Assembly: GCF_041080625.1 (NCBI RefSeq)
Contig: NZ_CP163518.1
Coordinates: forward strand, 3,534,001-3,598,000
Direction of reading: 5' to 3'
DNA: 64,000 nt
From: Streptomyces sp. CG1
GTDB lineage: Bacteria; Actinomycetota; Actinomycetes; Streptomycetales; Streptomycetaceae
In this document: in pieces, positions 25,096 through 33,658 of the stretch
How the letters are laid out: every line of letters begins with the position of its first letter
How positions within the stretch are numbered: the first letter of the stretch is position 1
Made by a program: the position numbers and the translations under genes
The notes under the pieces: generated by a model
Databases searched by the model: none
Told to the model about the DNA's origin: nothing
What the model saw: only the letters and a program-made list of their open reading frames with translations

Positions 25096-26354
25096 GACGT
25101 CTTCTTCGCGTTCTTCACACGGTCGAGCTCGCCGGCCACCTTCCGTACGACGGCTCGTAGTTCACTCTCCGGATCGGCCCCGTTCCTGATGATCCTGCTC
25201 AGCGCGTCCTGGTAGGCGGTCTGGGCGGCCGGTGTCCACAGCAGGGGCACGGCGTAGCCGTGGTCGGTGGTGAAACGGACGGCGTCGGCGGCGGGACCGC
25301 TCTGGAGTCTGGTGGCTTTCCTGGCCAGGGAGATCCGGGCCGGGATGTGAAAACCGTAGGACAGCGCGAAGTCCTCCTGGTAGTCGGTCCGTTCGACCCA
25401 CAGCCACTTCACGTACTCCTTGGCGGCCTCCTTGTGCCTGCTGCGGGCGCTGACCGCGGCCGCGTACGCCCCGACGGGAACGGCGGGCCTCCCCTGGCCA
25501 CCGTCTCCGGGGAACGGCAGCACCCCGAAGTCGTCACCGAGTTCCTTCTGCACCTGCGGCAGCGCCCACAGCCCGGACCACTGCATCGCGGTCAGCCCCT
25601 GGAGGAGGGCGGACGGGTCGGACCAGTCGGTGGGCGCGCCGAGCAGGAGGGACTTGCCGGCGTACAGCTGGTGCAGCTTGCCAAGGGTGCGGGCGGCGGC
25701 GGGGTCGTCGAAGCCGGCCTTGCCGTCCTCGGTGACGAGCCGCAGCCCCGCGGCGTACAGAGGCGTGCCGCCGAGCACCCCGGCTCCCCCGTCATTGCCC
25801 AGGAAGAGCCCTTTGACCTTGCTGTTCGTCAGCTTCCTGGCGGCGTCCACGAGGGCGTCGAGCGTGGCCGGCGGCTCGACCCCGGCGTCCTTCAGCAGGC
25901 TCTTGCGGTAGTAGAGCAGCTGCATGTCGATGACCTGCGGGATGCCCCAGATCCGCCCTTCGTACGTCTTCGGCGCGAGCACCGCCGGATTGAAGTCGTC
26001 CTTGACGCCCTCGACGAGATGGGTGAGATCGACGACCTGACCGCCCTGGATCTGGTCGATCGTGGGCCCGTTGACCTCGAAGACGTCCGGTCCGGAGTCG
26101 GTGAGCAGGGCGGCCGCGGTCTGCTGGTCGTAGTTCCCGGGCCGCCACTGCACCTTGACGCTCGCCTGCTTGTAGGCAGCGGCGTACCGCTCGACGGCCT
26201 GCTCGGTGCCGGGCTCGCCGTACTGGTGGTACCACTGCGCCAGTTCGGTGCCCGACCCCCCGCCCCCGCGCCCGGTGTTGGATCCGCACCCGGCGAGCAG
26301 CCCCGCTCCGGTCCCGGCTGCCGCGGCCAGCAGTGCTCTACGGCTCATGGTCAT
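25092..26354 (-). CDS. ABC sugar-binding lipoprotein
   Basis: 420 residues from ATG (MTMSRRALL), with AGGGGG at 7-8 bases. Signal peptide with twin Arg (SRRALLAAAAGTGAGLLAGCGS) and lipobox LAGC, so membrane-anchored at Cys ~23. Family 1 extracellular solute-binding fold: LAQWYHQYGEPGTEQAVERY, FEVNGPTIDQIQGGQVVDL, MQWSGLWALPQ and the C-terminal ALSRIIRNGADPESELR. First gene of the three-gene importer. Substrate not deducible; no glycoside hydrolase or LacI/ROK gene is adjacent. Confidence 0.92.
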   Translation of the reverse strand: MTMSRRALLAAAAGTGAGLLAGCGSNTGRGGGGSGTELAQWYHQYGEPGTEQAVERYAAAYKQASVKVQWRPGNYDQQTAAALLTDSGPDVFEVNGPTIDQIQGGQVVDLTHLVEGVKDDFNPAVLAPKTYEGRIWGIPQVIDMQLLYYRKSLLKDAGVEPPATLDALVDAARKLTNSKVKGLFLGNDGGAGVLGGTPLYAAGLRLVTEDGKAGFDDPAAARTLGKLHQLYAGKSLLLGAPTDWSDPSALLQGLTAMQWSGLWALPQVQKELGDDFGVLPFPGDGGQGRPAVPVGAYAAAVSARSRHKEAAKEYVKWLWVERTDYQEDFALSYGFHIPARISLARKATRLQSGPAADAVRFTTDHGYAVPLLWTPAAQTAYQDALSRIIRNGADPESELRAVVRKVAGELDRVKNAKKTS

Positions 26355-26435
26355 CGTCGGTGCCCCCTGACGTTGGTCATCTCCGTCATCGATGCACGGC
26401 CCAACGATCAACCATGCACGCCGATTACGAAAGAG

Positions 26436-26451
26436 GGCCCCGTCCGGGGCC
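26436..26451 (-). terminator. Hairpin after the frameshifted lipoprotein gene
   Basis: GGCCCC-GTCC-GGGGCC, followed on the minus strand by CTCTTTCG, 15 bp after the stop at 26466. It would end the upstream transcript before the sugar-importer operon. Confidence 0.6.
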
Positions 26452-26465
26452 GAGGGGCTCGCGTC

Positions 26466-26995
26466 TCAGGAGGCTTGCTCCACGGTGGTGTCGTAGCGAT
26501 GCAAGGTGGTCCTGTCAGGGCCGTACACGGTCAGCACATAGCCCTGAGCGGTGCTGACGCCCTGCCTGGCCAGCAAGGGCGTCAACGTCTCGGCGAAGCC
26601 GTCGAAGCCGCTGCCGTAGCCGGACCCCTTGCGGGTCCACAGGTCAGGACCGGCGCGCCGTCGCGGCTTTTCATGTACGTGACCGCGTACACGCCACGGT
26701 CCCCGCCGGCCTCACGGTAGCGCGCGGCCAGGTCACGGGCGACGCCGGCGGGGGCGAGGCGCCGGTCGGCGGACGGCGGACGGCCGGAGTGGCGCGGGCC
26801 GCTGGTCGAGGAGGTGCCCGAGGGGGTGTCGGAGGGGGTGCCCGCGGAGGTGTCCGAGGAGGTGCCCGTGCCGCAGCCCGACAGCAGGGCGACGGCGGTC
26901 AGCAGGAGTGCGGGAAGGGCGCGTCGCACGCCTCTGCCACGTCGGCGGTGCACAACTTTTCCGGTCCGCGGCGCATCCAACACAGTGACCTTCAT
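26466..26995 (-). pseudogene. Putative lipoprotein gene with a one-base frameshift
   Basis: The first frame (from MKVTVLDAPR) has a hydrophobic segment and lipobox (ALPALLLTAVALLSGC), a Thr/Ser-rich linker and VYAVTYMKSRDGAPVL; it then runs out of frame. Shifting by one base near 26644-26648 continues WTRKGSGYGSGFDGFAETL, LLARQGVSTAQGYVLTVYG, and RYDTTVEQAS to the stop. A lost G between CTG and ACC would restore a DLWTRKGSGY junction. Either a recent mutation or a base-calling error; the downstream part is too well ordered to be old decay. Function of the family unknown. Confidence 0.65.
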
Positions 26996-27027
26996 CCACC
27001 CATTCACCCGATGGAGGCGGATGCGCC

Positions 27028-27600
27028 ATGTCTCAGTACCGGAACCCTCTGAGCCCCCTCCGGGCCCTGCCCGGGAAGGGCGCCGCCGCGGCGCTGACCG
27101 CAGCCGTCGTGGGCCTGACGGCCGCGGGCACGGCGTGGAGCGCGACTCCGACGGCGGCGCACACCTCGTCGACAGCGGCGCGGACCTCGCCCTCGCTCCG
27201 GACCTGCACCGTCAGCGACCTGCATCTCTCCATGGGCCGCAAGGAGGGCGCGGCCGGGTCGCTGTACTGGCCGATCCGGTTCACCAACACCAGCACGACC
27301 GACTGCGCCCTGCGCGGCTACCCGGGCGTCAGCGTCCTGGACACCGCGCACCACCAGATCGGCCCGGCGGCCACCCACAGCGGCCGGTCCTACGACACCG
27401 TCACCCTCACCCCGGCCCACTCAGCCTCGGCGGTCCTCCGCACCACGAACGGCCCCGTGGGCGGGCCCTGTCTACGCACCGGCACGTACCTGCGGGTATA
27501 CACCCCGGCCACCCGGACCGCCATCCTGCTCCCGGCACCTTGGACGACCTGCTCCGGAGTCTTTCAGGTGGGCCCGGTGAATGTGCAGGGCGTCTTCTGA
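27028..27600 (+). CDS. Secreted DUF4232-domain protein
   Basis: 190 residues with a hydrophobic signal-like segment (AAAALTAAVVGLTAAGTAWSA). The DUF4232 core runs TCTVSDLHLSMGRKEGAAGS, WPIRFTNTSTTDCALRGYPGVSVLD, then a Cys-containing strand GGPCLRTG and the last TTCSGVFQVGPVNVQGVF. Four Cys could form two disulfides outside the cell. Role unknown; many Streptomyces carry several copies. It diverges from the broken lipoprotein gene. Confidence 0.88.
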   Translation: MSQYRNPLSPLRALPGKGAAAALTAAVVGLTAAGTAWSATPTAAHTSSTAARTSPSLRTCTVSDLHLSMGRKEGAAGSLYWPIRFTNTSTTDCALRGYPGVSVLDTAHHQIGPAATHSGRSYDTVTLTPAHSASAVLRTTNGPVGGPCLRTGTYLRVYTPATRTAILLPAPWTTCSGVFQVGPVNVQGVF

Positions 27601-27663
27601 AAGCCGACAGGGAGGCAGCAAAGGCGAAGGGGCGGCAGACCACACCGGAGCCGCCCCTCTGGG

Positions 27664-28020
27664 TCACGCGCCCTGCTCGATGGCCTCGAAGATGTCGGCG
27701 TCGGTTTCCCTCTGCCACTCGGGGAGGTCTCCCCAGCCAGCGACATAGCCCGGCTTCGGATCTTCGAAGTGCTTGTACATCTGGGCCGTCCAGCACACCG
27801 CGACGAACTGCCCCTTCTGTTCGCGAGTCAAGCATGTGGAGCGACCTGCGCTGACGCGCATGAAGTCACGAACCTGACCGCGGACGGCAGCGGCTGCCGC
27901 GCGCTCCCAGTCCGGCGTCTCCTCCCACGGCGTGACGTAGCTCGGCTTCGGCTCGCCCGGAAAGTGCTTGTGCACGCCGGCGATCCACGCCTCTCGGAAG
28001 ATTCGGCCGTCGTCGCTCAT
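27664..28020 (-). CDS. Two-repeat W/P-rich protein of unknown function
   Basis: 118 residues; ATG preceded by AAAGGGGAC. It is built of two copies of one motif: FREAWIAGVHKHFPGEPKPS/YVTPWEETPDWER (residues ~8-40) and VAVCWTAQMYKHFEDPKPGY/VAGWGDLPEWQRETD (~73-110). Conserved are a W, K-H-F, P-K-P-x-Y, W and P-x-W, spaced alike. No signal peptide or membrane segment. It opposes the PPOX gene, which lies 189 bp away. I do not recognise a named family. Confidence 0.8.
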   Translation of the reverse strand: MSDDGRIFREAWIAGVHKHFPGEPKPSYVTPWEETPDWERAAAAAVRGQVRDFMRVSAGRSTCLTREQKGQFVAVCWTAQMYKHFEDPKPGYVAGWGDLPEWQRETDADIFEAIEQGA

Positions 28021-28209
28021 GAAGTCCCCTTTCTTCAGATGGCACTCGGCAGTGCCGCGATCTTCTCGTGCAGCGCCGAGACTCGGGCATCGGCAGGCAG
28101 CCCGGCAAGGCGGAGCCGAGATCGGTGACGACGGCACCAAGCCAACCAGGCTGAATCCTCGACGAGCCAAGGCAGCCAGGGGCTCCAAGCCTTCACTACC
28201 GTGGGACGC

Positions 28210-28626
28210 ATGAAGCTCTCGCCGCTCGTCGCCCGGGAACGTATTGTCGCGTCATCCGTCGCCCGGTTGGCGACCGCCGACGCCAACAGGGTGCCGCATG
28301 CGGTACCCGTCACCTTCGCCGTCCAGGACGACGTCCTGTACTTCGCAGTCGACCACAAGCCCAAGAGCACCTGGAATCTGCGCCGCTTGCGCAACATCCG
28401 GGAGAACCCGACAGTGACAGTGCTGGTCGACCACTACGACGACGACTGGTCACAGCTGTGGTGGGCCCGCGCCGACGGCCATGGCGAAGTCCTGGAGGAA
28501 GGTAAAGAGCGCCAGCACGCGGTGAGGCTGCTGTGCGACAAGTACGCCCAGTACAAGGAGTCTCCGCCCGAGGGCCCTGCGGTCGCCGTCCGGGTCGAGC
28601 GGTGGAGCGGGTGGGCCTTCACATAG
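28210..28626 (+). CDS. PPOX-fold (TIGR03668-type) F420/FMN-binding protein
   Basis: 138 residues, split-barrel flavin/F420 reductase fold: the N-terminal ARERIVASSVARLATADANRVPHAVPVTFAVQDDVLYFAVD and LRRLRNIRENPTVTVLVDHYDDDWSQLWWARADGHGEVL. These motifs match a subgroup of F420-dependent PPOX-class enzymes common in actinobacteria. An upstream in-frame GTG (28201) is possible. Substrate unknown. Next to a GntR regulator on the same strand. Confidence 0.82.
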   Translation: MKLSPLVARERIVASSVARLATADANRVPHAVPVTFAVQDDVLYFAVDHKPKSTWNLRRLRNIRENPTVTVLVDHYDDDWSQLWWARADGHGEVLEEGKERQHAVRLLCDKYAQYKESPPEGPAVAVRVERWSGWAFT

Positions 28627-28660
28627 CCTTACCGGGACAGCCGAACCCGAGGTGACGTTC

Positions 28661-29431
28661 ATGCCCGACCGAGATCTTCCCCCGTACCGTCAGATCGCCG
28701 AGGATCTGCGCGCCGCGATCGCGAAAGGGAAGCTGGCTCCGGGCGAGAAGCTGAAATCAGAGAACGAGCTCAAGGACCAGTACGGCACGACACGGGTCAC
28801 TGTCCGCAAAGCCCTGTCCCTGCTCAAGGCTGACGGGCTGCTGATCAGCGAACAAGGCCGCGGCGTTTTCGTGCGCCCGCAGCCCCGAGTGCTCATGCAA
28901 ACAACCGGAGCGAACTTCCGCGAGCGGCGTTCCACCGGCGTCAGCAACTTCACCGCCGAGGCGGCAGCACAGGGCCTGCGGGCCGAACAGCGAATCCTGT
29001 CGGTGGAGACGGTCCCGGCTCCGACCGAAATCGCGGAACGATTGGGGACTCCGGCGAGCACACCGGTGATCGTGCGTAGACGCGTCTTCCTCATCGACGC
29101 CGTACCCATGCAGCTGGCCGATGGGTACTATCCGGCAGAGCTGTTCGCCGGCAGCCCTGTTGAGGAGCCCCGACGCATCGCCGGCGGCGTAAGCGCCTTG
29201 ATCGAGGATCCGGCCGGTCCGGTGAAACAGCGCATCATGCGCTTCGTGGAGGATCTGGACATCCGGATGCCCACGCCTTCAGAGGTCGGCACATTGCATA
29301 TCCCGCCCGGCGTTCCCCTGGCACGTGTGCTGCGCAGTACCTGGGTCCAGGACGGGCGAGTGGTCGAGGTGCTGGACTCACGCGTGCCGTGCGACCGCCA
29401 TCGGTTCCAGTACGTCATTGACGTGCCCTGA
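28661..29431 (+). CDS. GntR/HutC-family transcriptional regulator
   Basis: 256 residues; ATG with GAGG at 8 bases (a GTG nine bases earlier is less likely). GntR winged helix ENELKDQYGTTRVTVRKALSLLKADGLL ... GRGVFVRP, then a UTRA effector domain from about residue 85 (VSNFTAEAAAQG) with PVIVRRRVFLIDAVPMQLADGYYP and the closing LDSRVPCDRHRFQYVIDVP. It resembles regulators carried on Streptomyces integrative elements (KorSA-like). It is the regulatory centre of the accessory island. Confidence 0.88.
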   Translation: MPDRDLPPYRQIAEDLRAAIAKGKLAPGEKLKSENELKDQYGTTRVTVRKALSLLKADGLLISEQGRGVFVRPQPRVLMQTTGANFRERRSTGVSNFTAEAAAQGLRAEQRILSVETVPAPTEIAERLGTPASTPVIVRRRVFLIDAVPMQLADGYYPAELFAGSPVEEPRRIAGGVSALIEDPAGPVKQRIMRFVEDLDIRMPTPSEVGTLHIPPGVPLARVLRSTWVQDGRVVEVLDSRVPCDRHRFQYVIDVP

Positions 29432-29565
29432 CCATCGGTTACCCGTTCCTCTCGTGCCACCCTTCACGCGACTACTTGTATATCCAAGTTGCCGCTTCGT
29501 CGCGCTTCCCAGAGCCTGGCGCCGCACCACGGCTTGGGACACCGCCGACTGCGAAGGAGTTGACT

Positions 29566-29868
29566 GTGCATACCGCATTACGGGCCCTCGCATACGTGAG
29601 AGCGTTCGTGCTGCGGTGGGTTACGCCTGGTGTACACGACAGCGCCACCCCGGCCTCGGCCCCGGAGGCGTATGGACCTGAAGGCTTCCCGTCATCACGG
29701 GAGTTGGCGCGCGCCCTCCAGTGGGCCAGGCACCGCAGAGCTCCTCATCTGTGGCCGCCCGCGCCGCCAGTGCTCGCCACGGACATGGGACAAGGTTCAC
29801 CAGCCCGCTACTACGTGATGTCGTCCGGGGAACGACCACTGGCGCTGTCCGGGGAGGCGCTGCCATGA
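29566..29868 (+). CDS. Small basic hypothetical protein
   Basis: 100 residues from GTG, chosen for a clear AAGGAG at 6 bases. N-terminal hydrophobic-basic segment (ALRALAYVRAFVLRWV), a Pro/Ala linker and SSRELARALQWARHRRAPHLWPP. No recognised domain. The last codon overlaps the next gene's start (ATGA), so the two are translationally coupled. It may be a leader-encoded partner of the next gene. Confidence 0.6.
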   Translation: MHTALRALAYVRAFVLRWVTPGVHDSATPASAPEAYGPEGFPSSRELARALQWARHRRAPHLWPPAPPVLATDMGQGSPARYYVMSSGERPLALSGEALP

Positions 29869-30362
29869 CGGATACACCGGGCATCGGCACCATCGTGAAG
29901 GACACCGATACCGGCAAAGTCGGCAGAATCATGGGGTTCGTCGGTTCGTACGTGCAGCTGAGGCCACTCGGCGGCGGCAGGGAATGGGACGCGAAGCCGG
30001 GGCACCTGGAGTTGGTGCGCCCGCCTGGGACTCTGAACGCGCAGGTGGCAGAGGCCAATGCCCGGTCCAGGCGAATGGCAGCGGTGGCGGCGAACACGCT
30101 TCCCCCGGACGGCGCCGGGAACCTGGGCAACGACGCGGAGAGTCCGTCTCCATCTGCCGAGTGCGCACTGGCCAGGCGGCCCGGCTACGAGGAGTTGCAC
30201 CGCGCGTGCATCCAGACGCGGGACGTACCCCTTCCGGGAGCCATTGGCATACTGCTGACGCCCCGTTGCCACTGCCCCTGCCACACCGGTTCTGTGCGGG
30301 AGCACGACGGTCAAGCCCAGCGGACGGCCGCTGAAGAGGATGCACGGCTTCCACGAAAGTGA
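29865..30362 (+). CDS. Hypothetical protein with VQLRP-GGGREWDA module
   Basis: 165 residues. The N-terminal ~65 residues (GTIVKDTDTGKVGRIMGFVGSYVQLRPLGGGREWDAKPGHLELVRP... NARSR) match the whole 75-residue protein encoded at 61691-61918. Past that it adds a separate tail: RRPGYEELHRACIQTRD and the Cys/His cluster CHCPCHTG, a possible metal site. The N-terminal module resembles short KOW- or SH3-like proteins. Coupled to the small gene before it. Function unknown. Confidence 0.7.
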   Translation: MTDTPGIGTIVKDTDTGKVGRIMGFVGSYVQLRPLGGGREWDAKPGHLELVRPPGTLNAQVAEANARSRRMAAVAANTLPPDGAGNLGNDAESPSPSAECALARRPGYEELHRACIQTRDVPLPGAIGILLTPRCHCPCHTGSVREHDGQAQRTAAEEDARLPRK

Positions 30363-30380
30363 GCCCTCAGGGACACACAG

Positions 30381-30418
30381 AGAGGCGGCACCCCCGCACA
30401 GGATGCCGCCTCTCTTTT
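30381..30418. terminator. Bidirectional terminator before ppdK end
   Basis: AGAGGCGGCA (30381-30390) pairs with TGCCGCCTCT (30404-30413) across a 13-base loop, followed by CTTTTC. It separates the island genes from the convergent ppdK gene. Confidence 0.8.
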
Positions 30419-30487
30419 CGTGGTCCGGAGCCGCCGCCCATCGGTTGAGGGTCGGGGACGGGCGACGGCTCCGGCGTCCGGGGAGGG

Positions 30488-33208
30488 TCAGCGGTGGTCG
30501 CTGCCCGCCGAGTTCGTCGCCGCGCGGCCCGCCTCCAGGCGGGCGACCGGGATGCGGAACGGGGAGCAGGAGACGTAGTCCAGGCCCACCTCGTGGAAGA
30601 AGTGGACGGACTCGGGGTCACCGCCGTGCTCGCCGCAGACGCCGAGCTTGAGGTCGGGGCGGGTGCGGCGGCCCGCTTCCGCCGCCAGCTTCACCAGGGA
30701 GCCCACGCCGTCCCGGTCGATCGTCTCGAAGGGGGATACGCCGAAGATTCCCTTCTCCAGGTACGCCGTGAAGAACGAAGCCTCCACGTCGTCGCGGCTG
30801 AAGCCCCACACCGTCTGCGTCAGGTCGTTCGTGCCGAAGGAGAAGAACTCCGCCGCCTCCGCGATCTGGCCCGCCGTCAACGCCGCTCGCGGCAGCTCGA
30901 TCATCGTGCCGATCGCCAGCTTGAGCTGCGTACCGGTCGCCGCCTCGACCTCCGCGATGACCTTGTCGGCCTCCTCGCGGACGATCTCCAGCTCCTGGAC
31001 CGTGCCGACCAGCGGGATCATGATCTCCGCTCGCGGGTCGCCCTTCGCCGTCTTGCGTTCCGCCGCCGCCTCGGCAATCGCACGGACCTGCATCGTGAAC
31101 AGGCCCGGGATGACCAGGCCCAACCGCACACCCCGCAGACCCAGCATCGGGTTCTGCTCGTGCAGGCGGTGCACCGCCTGGAGCAGGCGGAGTTCGTTCT
31201 CGTGCGGCTCCTGGCGGGACTCGGCCAGGGCCACCCGCACCGACAGCTCCGTGATGTCCGGCAGGAACTCGTGCAGCGGGGGGTCCAGGAGACGGATCGT
31301 GACCGGGAGGCCGTCCATTGCCTCGAACAACTCCACGAAGTCCTTCTTCTGGAGCGGCAACAGCGCCTCCAGGGACTCCTCGCGCTCCTCCTGCGTGTCC
31401 GCCAGGATCAGGCGCTCGACCAGCTCACGGCGGTCGCCGAGGAACATGTGCTCCGTGCGGCACAGGCCGATGCCCTGGGCGCCGAAGCGGCGGGCGCGCA
31501 GGGCGTCTTCCGCGTTGTCGGCGTTGGCGCGCACGCGCAGGCGGCGCTTGCGGTCGGCGAAGGCCATCATGCGGTGGACCGCCTCGACCAGCTCATCGGC
31601 GTCGTCGGCGCCCGGGTGCATCCGGCCCTCGAAGTACTCCACCACGGGGGACGGGACGACCGGGACCTCGCCGAGGTACACCTTGCCGCTCGAACCGTCG
31701 ATGGAGATCAGGTCGCCCTCTTCCACGACGTGTCCGCCGGGGACCGTCATGCGGCGGCGCTTGGTGTCGACCTCCAGCTCCTCCGCGCCGCAGACACAGG
31801 TCTTGCCCATGCCTCGGGCGACCACGGCCGCGTGCGACGTCTTGCCGCCGCGCGACGTGAGGATGCCTTCCGCCGCGATCATGCCGTCGAGGTCGTCGGG
31901 GTTCGTCTCACGGCGGACCAGGATGACCTTCTCGCCCGAGCGGGACCACTTCACCGCGGTGTAGGAGTCGAAGACCGCCTTGCCCACCGCGGCGCCGGGA
32001 GACGCGGCGATGCCACGGCCCACCTGCTCGACCTTCGCGTGCTCGTCGAAGCGCGGGAACATCAGCTGGGCCAGCTGGGCGCCGGTCACCCGCTGGAGGG
32101 CTTCCGTCTCGTCGATCAGGCCCTGGTCCACCAGCTGCGTGGCGATACGGAAGGCCGCGCCCGCCGTGCGCTTGCCGACCCGGGTCTGGAGCATCCACAG
32201 CTGACCGCGCTCGATCGTGAACTCGATGTCGCAGAGGTCCTTGTAGTGGTTCTCCAGGGTCTCCATGATCTGCATGAGCTGGTCGTACGACTTCTTGTCG
32301 ATCGACTCCAGCTCCGCGAGCGGGACGGTGTTGCGGATGCCCGCCACCACGTCCTCGCCCTGGGCGTTCTGCAGGTAGTCGCCGTAGACGCCCTGGTGGC
32401 CCGAGGCGGGGTCGCGGGTGAACGCCACGCCCGTGCCGGAGTCCGGGCCCAGGTTGCCGAAGACCATCGAGCAGATGTTGACGGCCGTACCCAGGTCGCC
32501 GGGGATGCGCTCCTGGCGGCGGTACAGCTTCGCCCGGTCGCCGTTCCACGAGTCGAAGACCGCCTTGATGGCGAGGTCCATCTGCTCGCGCGGGTCCTGC
32601 GGGAAGTCCCGGCCGGCCTCCCTCTTGACGATCTTCTTGAAGGTGGTGACCAGCTTCTTCAGGTCGGCGGCCTCCAGGTCGGTGTCGACCGTGACCTTCT
32701 TGGCCTCCTTGGCCTTGTCGATGGCCTCCTCGAAGAGGTCGCCGTCGACGCCGAGGACGGTCTTGCCGAACATCTGGATGAGGCGGCGGTAGGAGTCCCA
32801 GGCGAAGCGGTCGTCGCCGGCCTGCTTGGCCAGGCCCTGCACCGACTTGTCGGAGAGGCCGATGTTCAGGACCGTGTCCATCATGCCGGGCATGGAGAAC
32901 TTGGCGCCCGAGCGGACCGACACGAGGAGCGGGTTGTCGGCCTGGCCGAGCTTCTTGCCCATGCGGGTCTCGAGTGCGTCGAGATGCGCACTCACCTCGT
33001 CACGCAGTGCCGCGGGCTCCTCGCCGCTCTCCAGGTAGACCTTGCAGGCCTCCGTGGTGATGGTGAAGCCGGGAGGGACCGGCAGACCGAGGTTGGTCAT
33101 CTCGGCGAGGTTGGCGCCCTTGCCGCCGAGGAGGTCCTTGAGGTCCTTGTTTCCCTCGGTGAAGTCGTAAACGAACTTCACGCCGTGGGGTTCTTTGTTT
33201 TCCGACAC
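30488..33208 (-). CDS. ppdK: Pyruvate, phosphate dikinase
   Basis: Interconverts pyruvate + ATP + Pi and phosphoenolpyruvate + AMP + PPi, a gluconeogenic step. 906 residues from GTG (MSENKEPHG), which has AAGGAG at 9 bases. Order: ATP-grasp domain (FTEGNKDLKDLLGGKGANLAEM, MPGMMDTVLNIGLSD), swivelling phosphohistidine domain with the phosphorylated His in SRGGKTSHAAVVARGMGKTC, and the PEP-binding TIM barrel (FGTNDLTQTVWGFSRDD, GVCGEHGGDPESVHFF). Typical length. Long noncoding leader upstream. Confidence 0.96.
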   Translation of the reverse strand: MSENKEPHGVKFVYDFTEGNKDLKDLLGGKGANLAEMTNLGLPVPPGFTITTEACKVYLESGEEPAALRDEVSAHLDALETRMGKKLGQADNPLLVSVRSGAKFSMPGMMDTVLNIGLSDKSVQGLAKQAGDDRFAWDSYRRLIQMFGKTVLGVDGDLFEEAIDKAKEAKKVTVDTDLEAADLKKLVTTFKKIVKREAGRDFPQDPREQMDLAIKAVFDSWNGDRAKLYRRQERIPGDLGTAVNICSMVFGNLGPDSGTGVAFTRDPASGHQGVYGDYLQNAQGEDVVAGIRNTVPLAELESIDKKSYDQLMQIMETLENHYKDLCDIEFTIERGQLWMLQTRVGKRTAGAAFRIATQLVDQGLIDETEALQRVTGAQLAQLMFPRFDEHAKVEQVGRGIAASPGAAVGKAVFDSYTAVKWSRSGEKVILVRRETNPDDLDGMIAAEGILTSRGGKTSHAAVVARGMGKTCVCGAEELEVDTKRRRMTVPGGHVVEEGDLISIDGSSGKVYLGEVPVVPSPVVEYFEGRMHPGADDADELVEAVHRMMAFADRKRRLRVRANADNAEDALRARRFGAQGIGLCRTEHMFLGDRRELVERLILADTQEEREESLEALLPLQKKDFVELFEAMDGLPVTIRLLDPPLHEFLPDITELSVRVALAESRQEPHENELRLLQAVHRLHEQNPMLGLRGVRLGLVIPGLFTMQVRAIAEAAAERKTAKGDPRAEIMIPLVGTVQELEIVREEADKVIAEVEAATGTQLKLAIGTMIELPRAALTAGQIAEAAEFFSFGTNDLTQTVWGFSRDDVEASFFTAYLEKGIFGVSPFETIDRDGVGSLVKLAAEAGRRTRPDLKLGVCGEHGGDPESVHFFHEVGLDYVSCSPFRIPVARLEAGRAATNSAGSDHR

Positions 33209-33658
33209 GGGTCTCGACTCCTTGAGGCCACGGTGGCTGCCCTGACGGCCAGGAACATACCCAGATCGAAGGAACATGGGTACGTCTACTTGCGCGTCAT
33301 GCGCCTGTAACCACTCGTCCGCCAGCGGATCGAAAGTCAAAGCTTGGCAAGCCCGCAGGGCCTGATGTTTTCACTTCTTGAACGCAAGCACCCCCAGATG
33401 CGAGGTTTTCTGCTCAGATGAGCGACCATCCTGCACGTCTGATTTCGATCGATGAACGATCAGGGCATGGCACCCAGTGCCACCCCTTGGAGAAGTGCAG
33501 CCGCCCGCGATCTGCTCATCTGAGCGCAACCCTTATCAAGGGTGGCGAGAATCACGCTGCCACAGCCCGCCGGATTTCACCATGCGGACCGCTTCCCGAT
33601 ACCGGAAACACCCTCGTCACACGCCCGGAGACACCGAAAGCGCCCGGCGGCAGCGACG
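33209..33658. other. 450-bp noncoding upstream region of ppdK with two mirrored near-palindromes
   Basis: No convincing gene: reading frames are short and lack ribosome sites. Two 12-bp elements, GCTCAGATGAGC (33412-33423) and GCTCATCTGAGC (33514-33525), are exact reverse complements and each is GCTCA/TGAGC around 2 bp. They are 102 bp apart. A GATCGATGAACGATC stretch (33448-33462 approximately) and the AT-richer ACTTCTTGAACGC lie between ppdK and them. These may be regulator sites controlling ppdK. Confidence 0.5.

Noticed and set aside
29780..30362. Treating the island's last gene as a zinc-finger regulator
   Set aside because: CHCPCHTG alone is too short to assign a family; kept as hypothetical.
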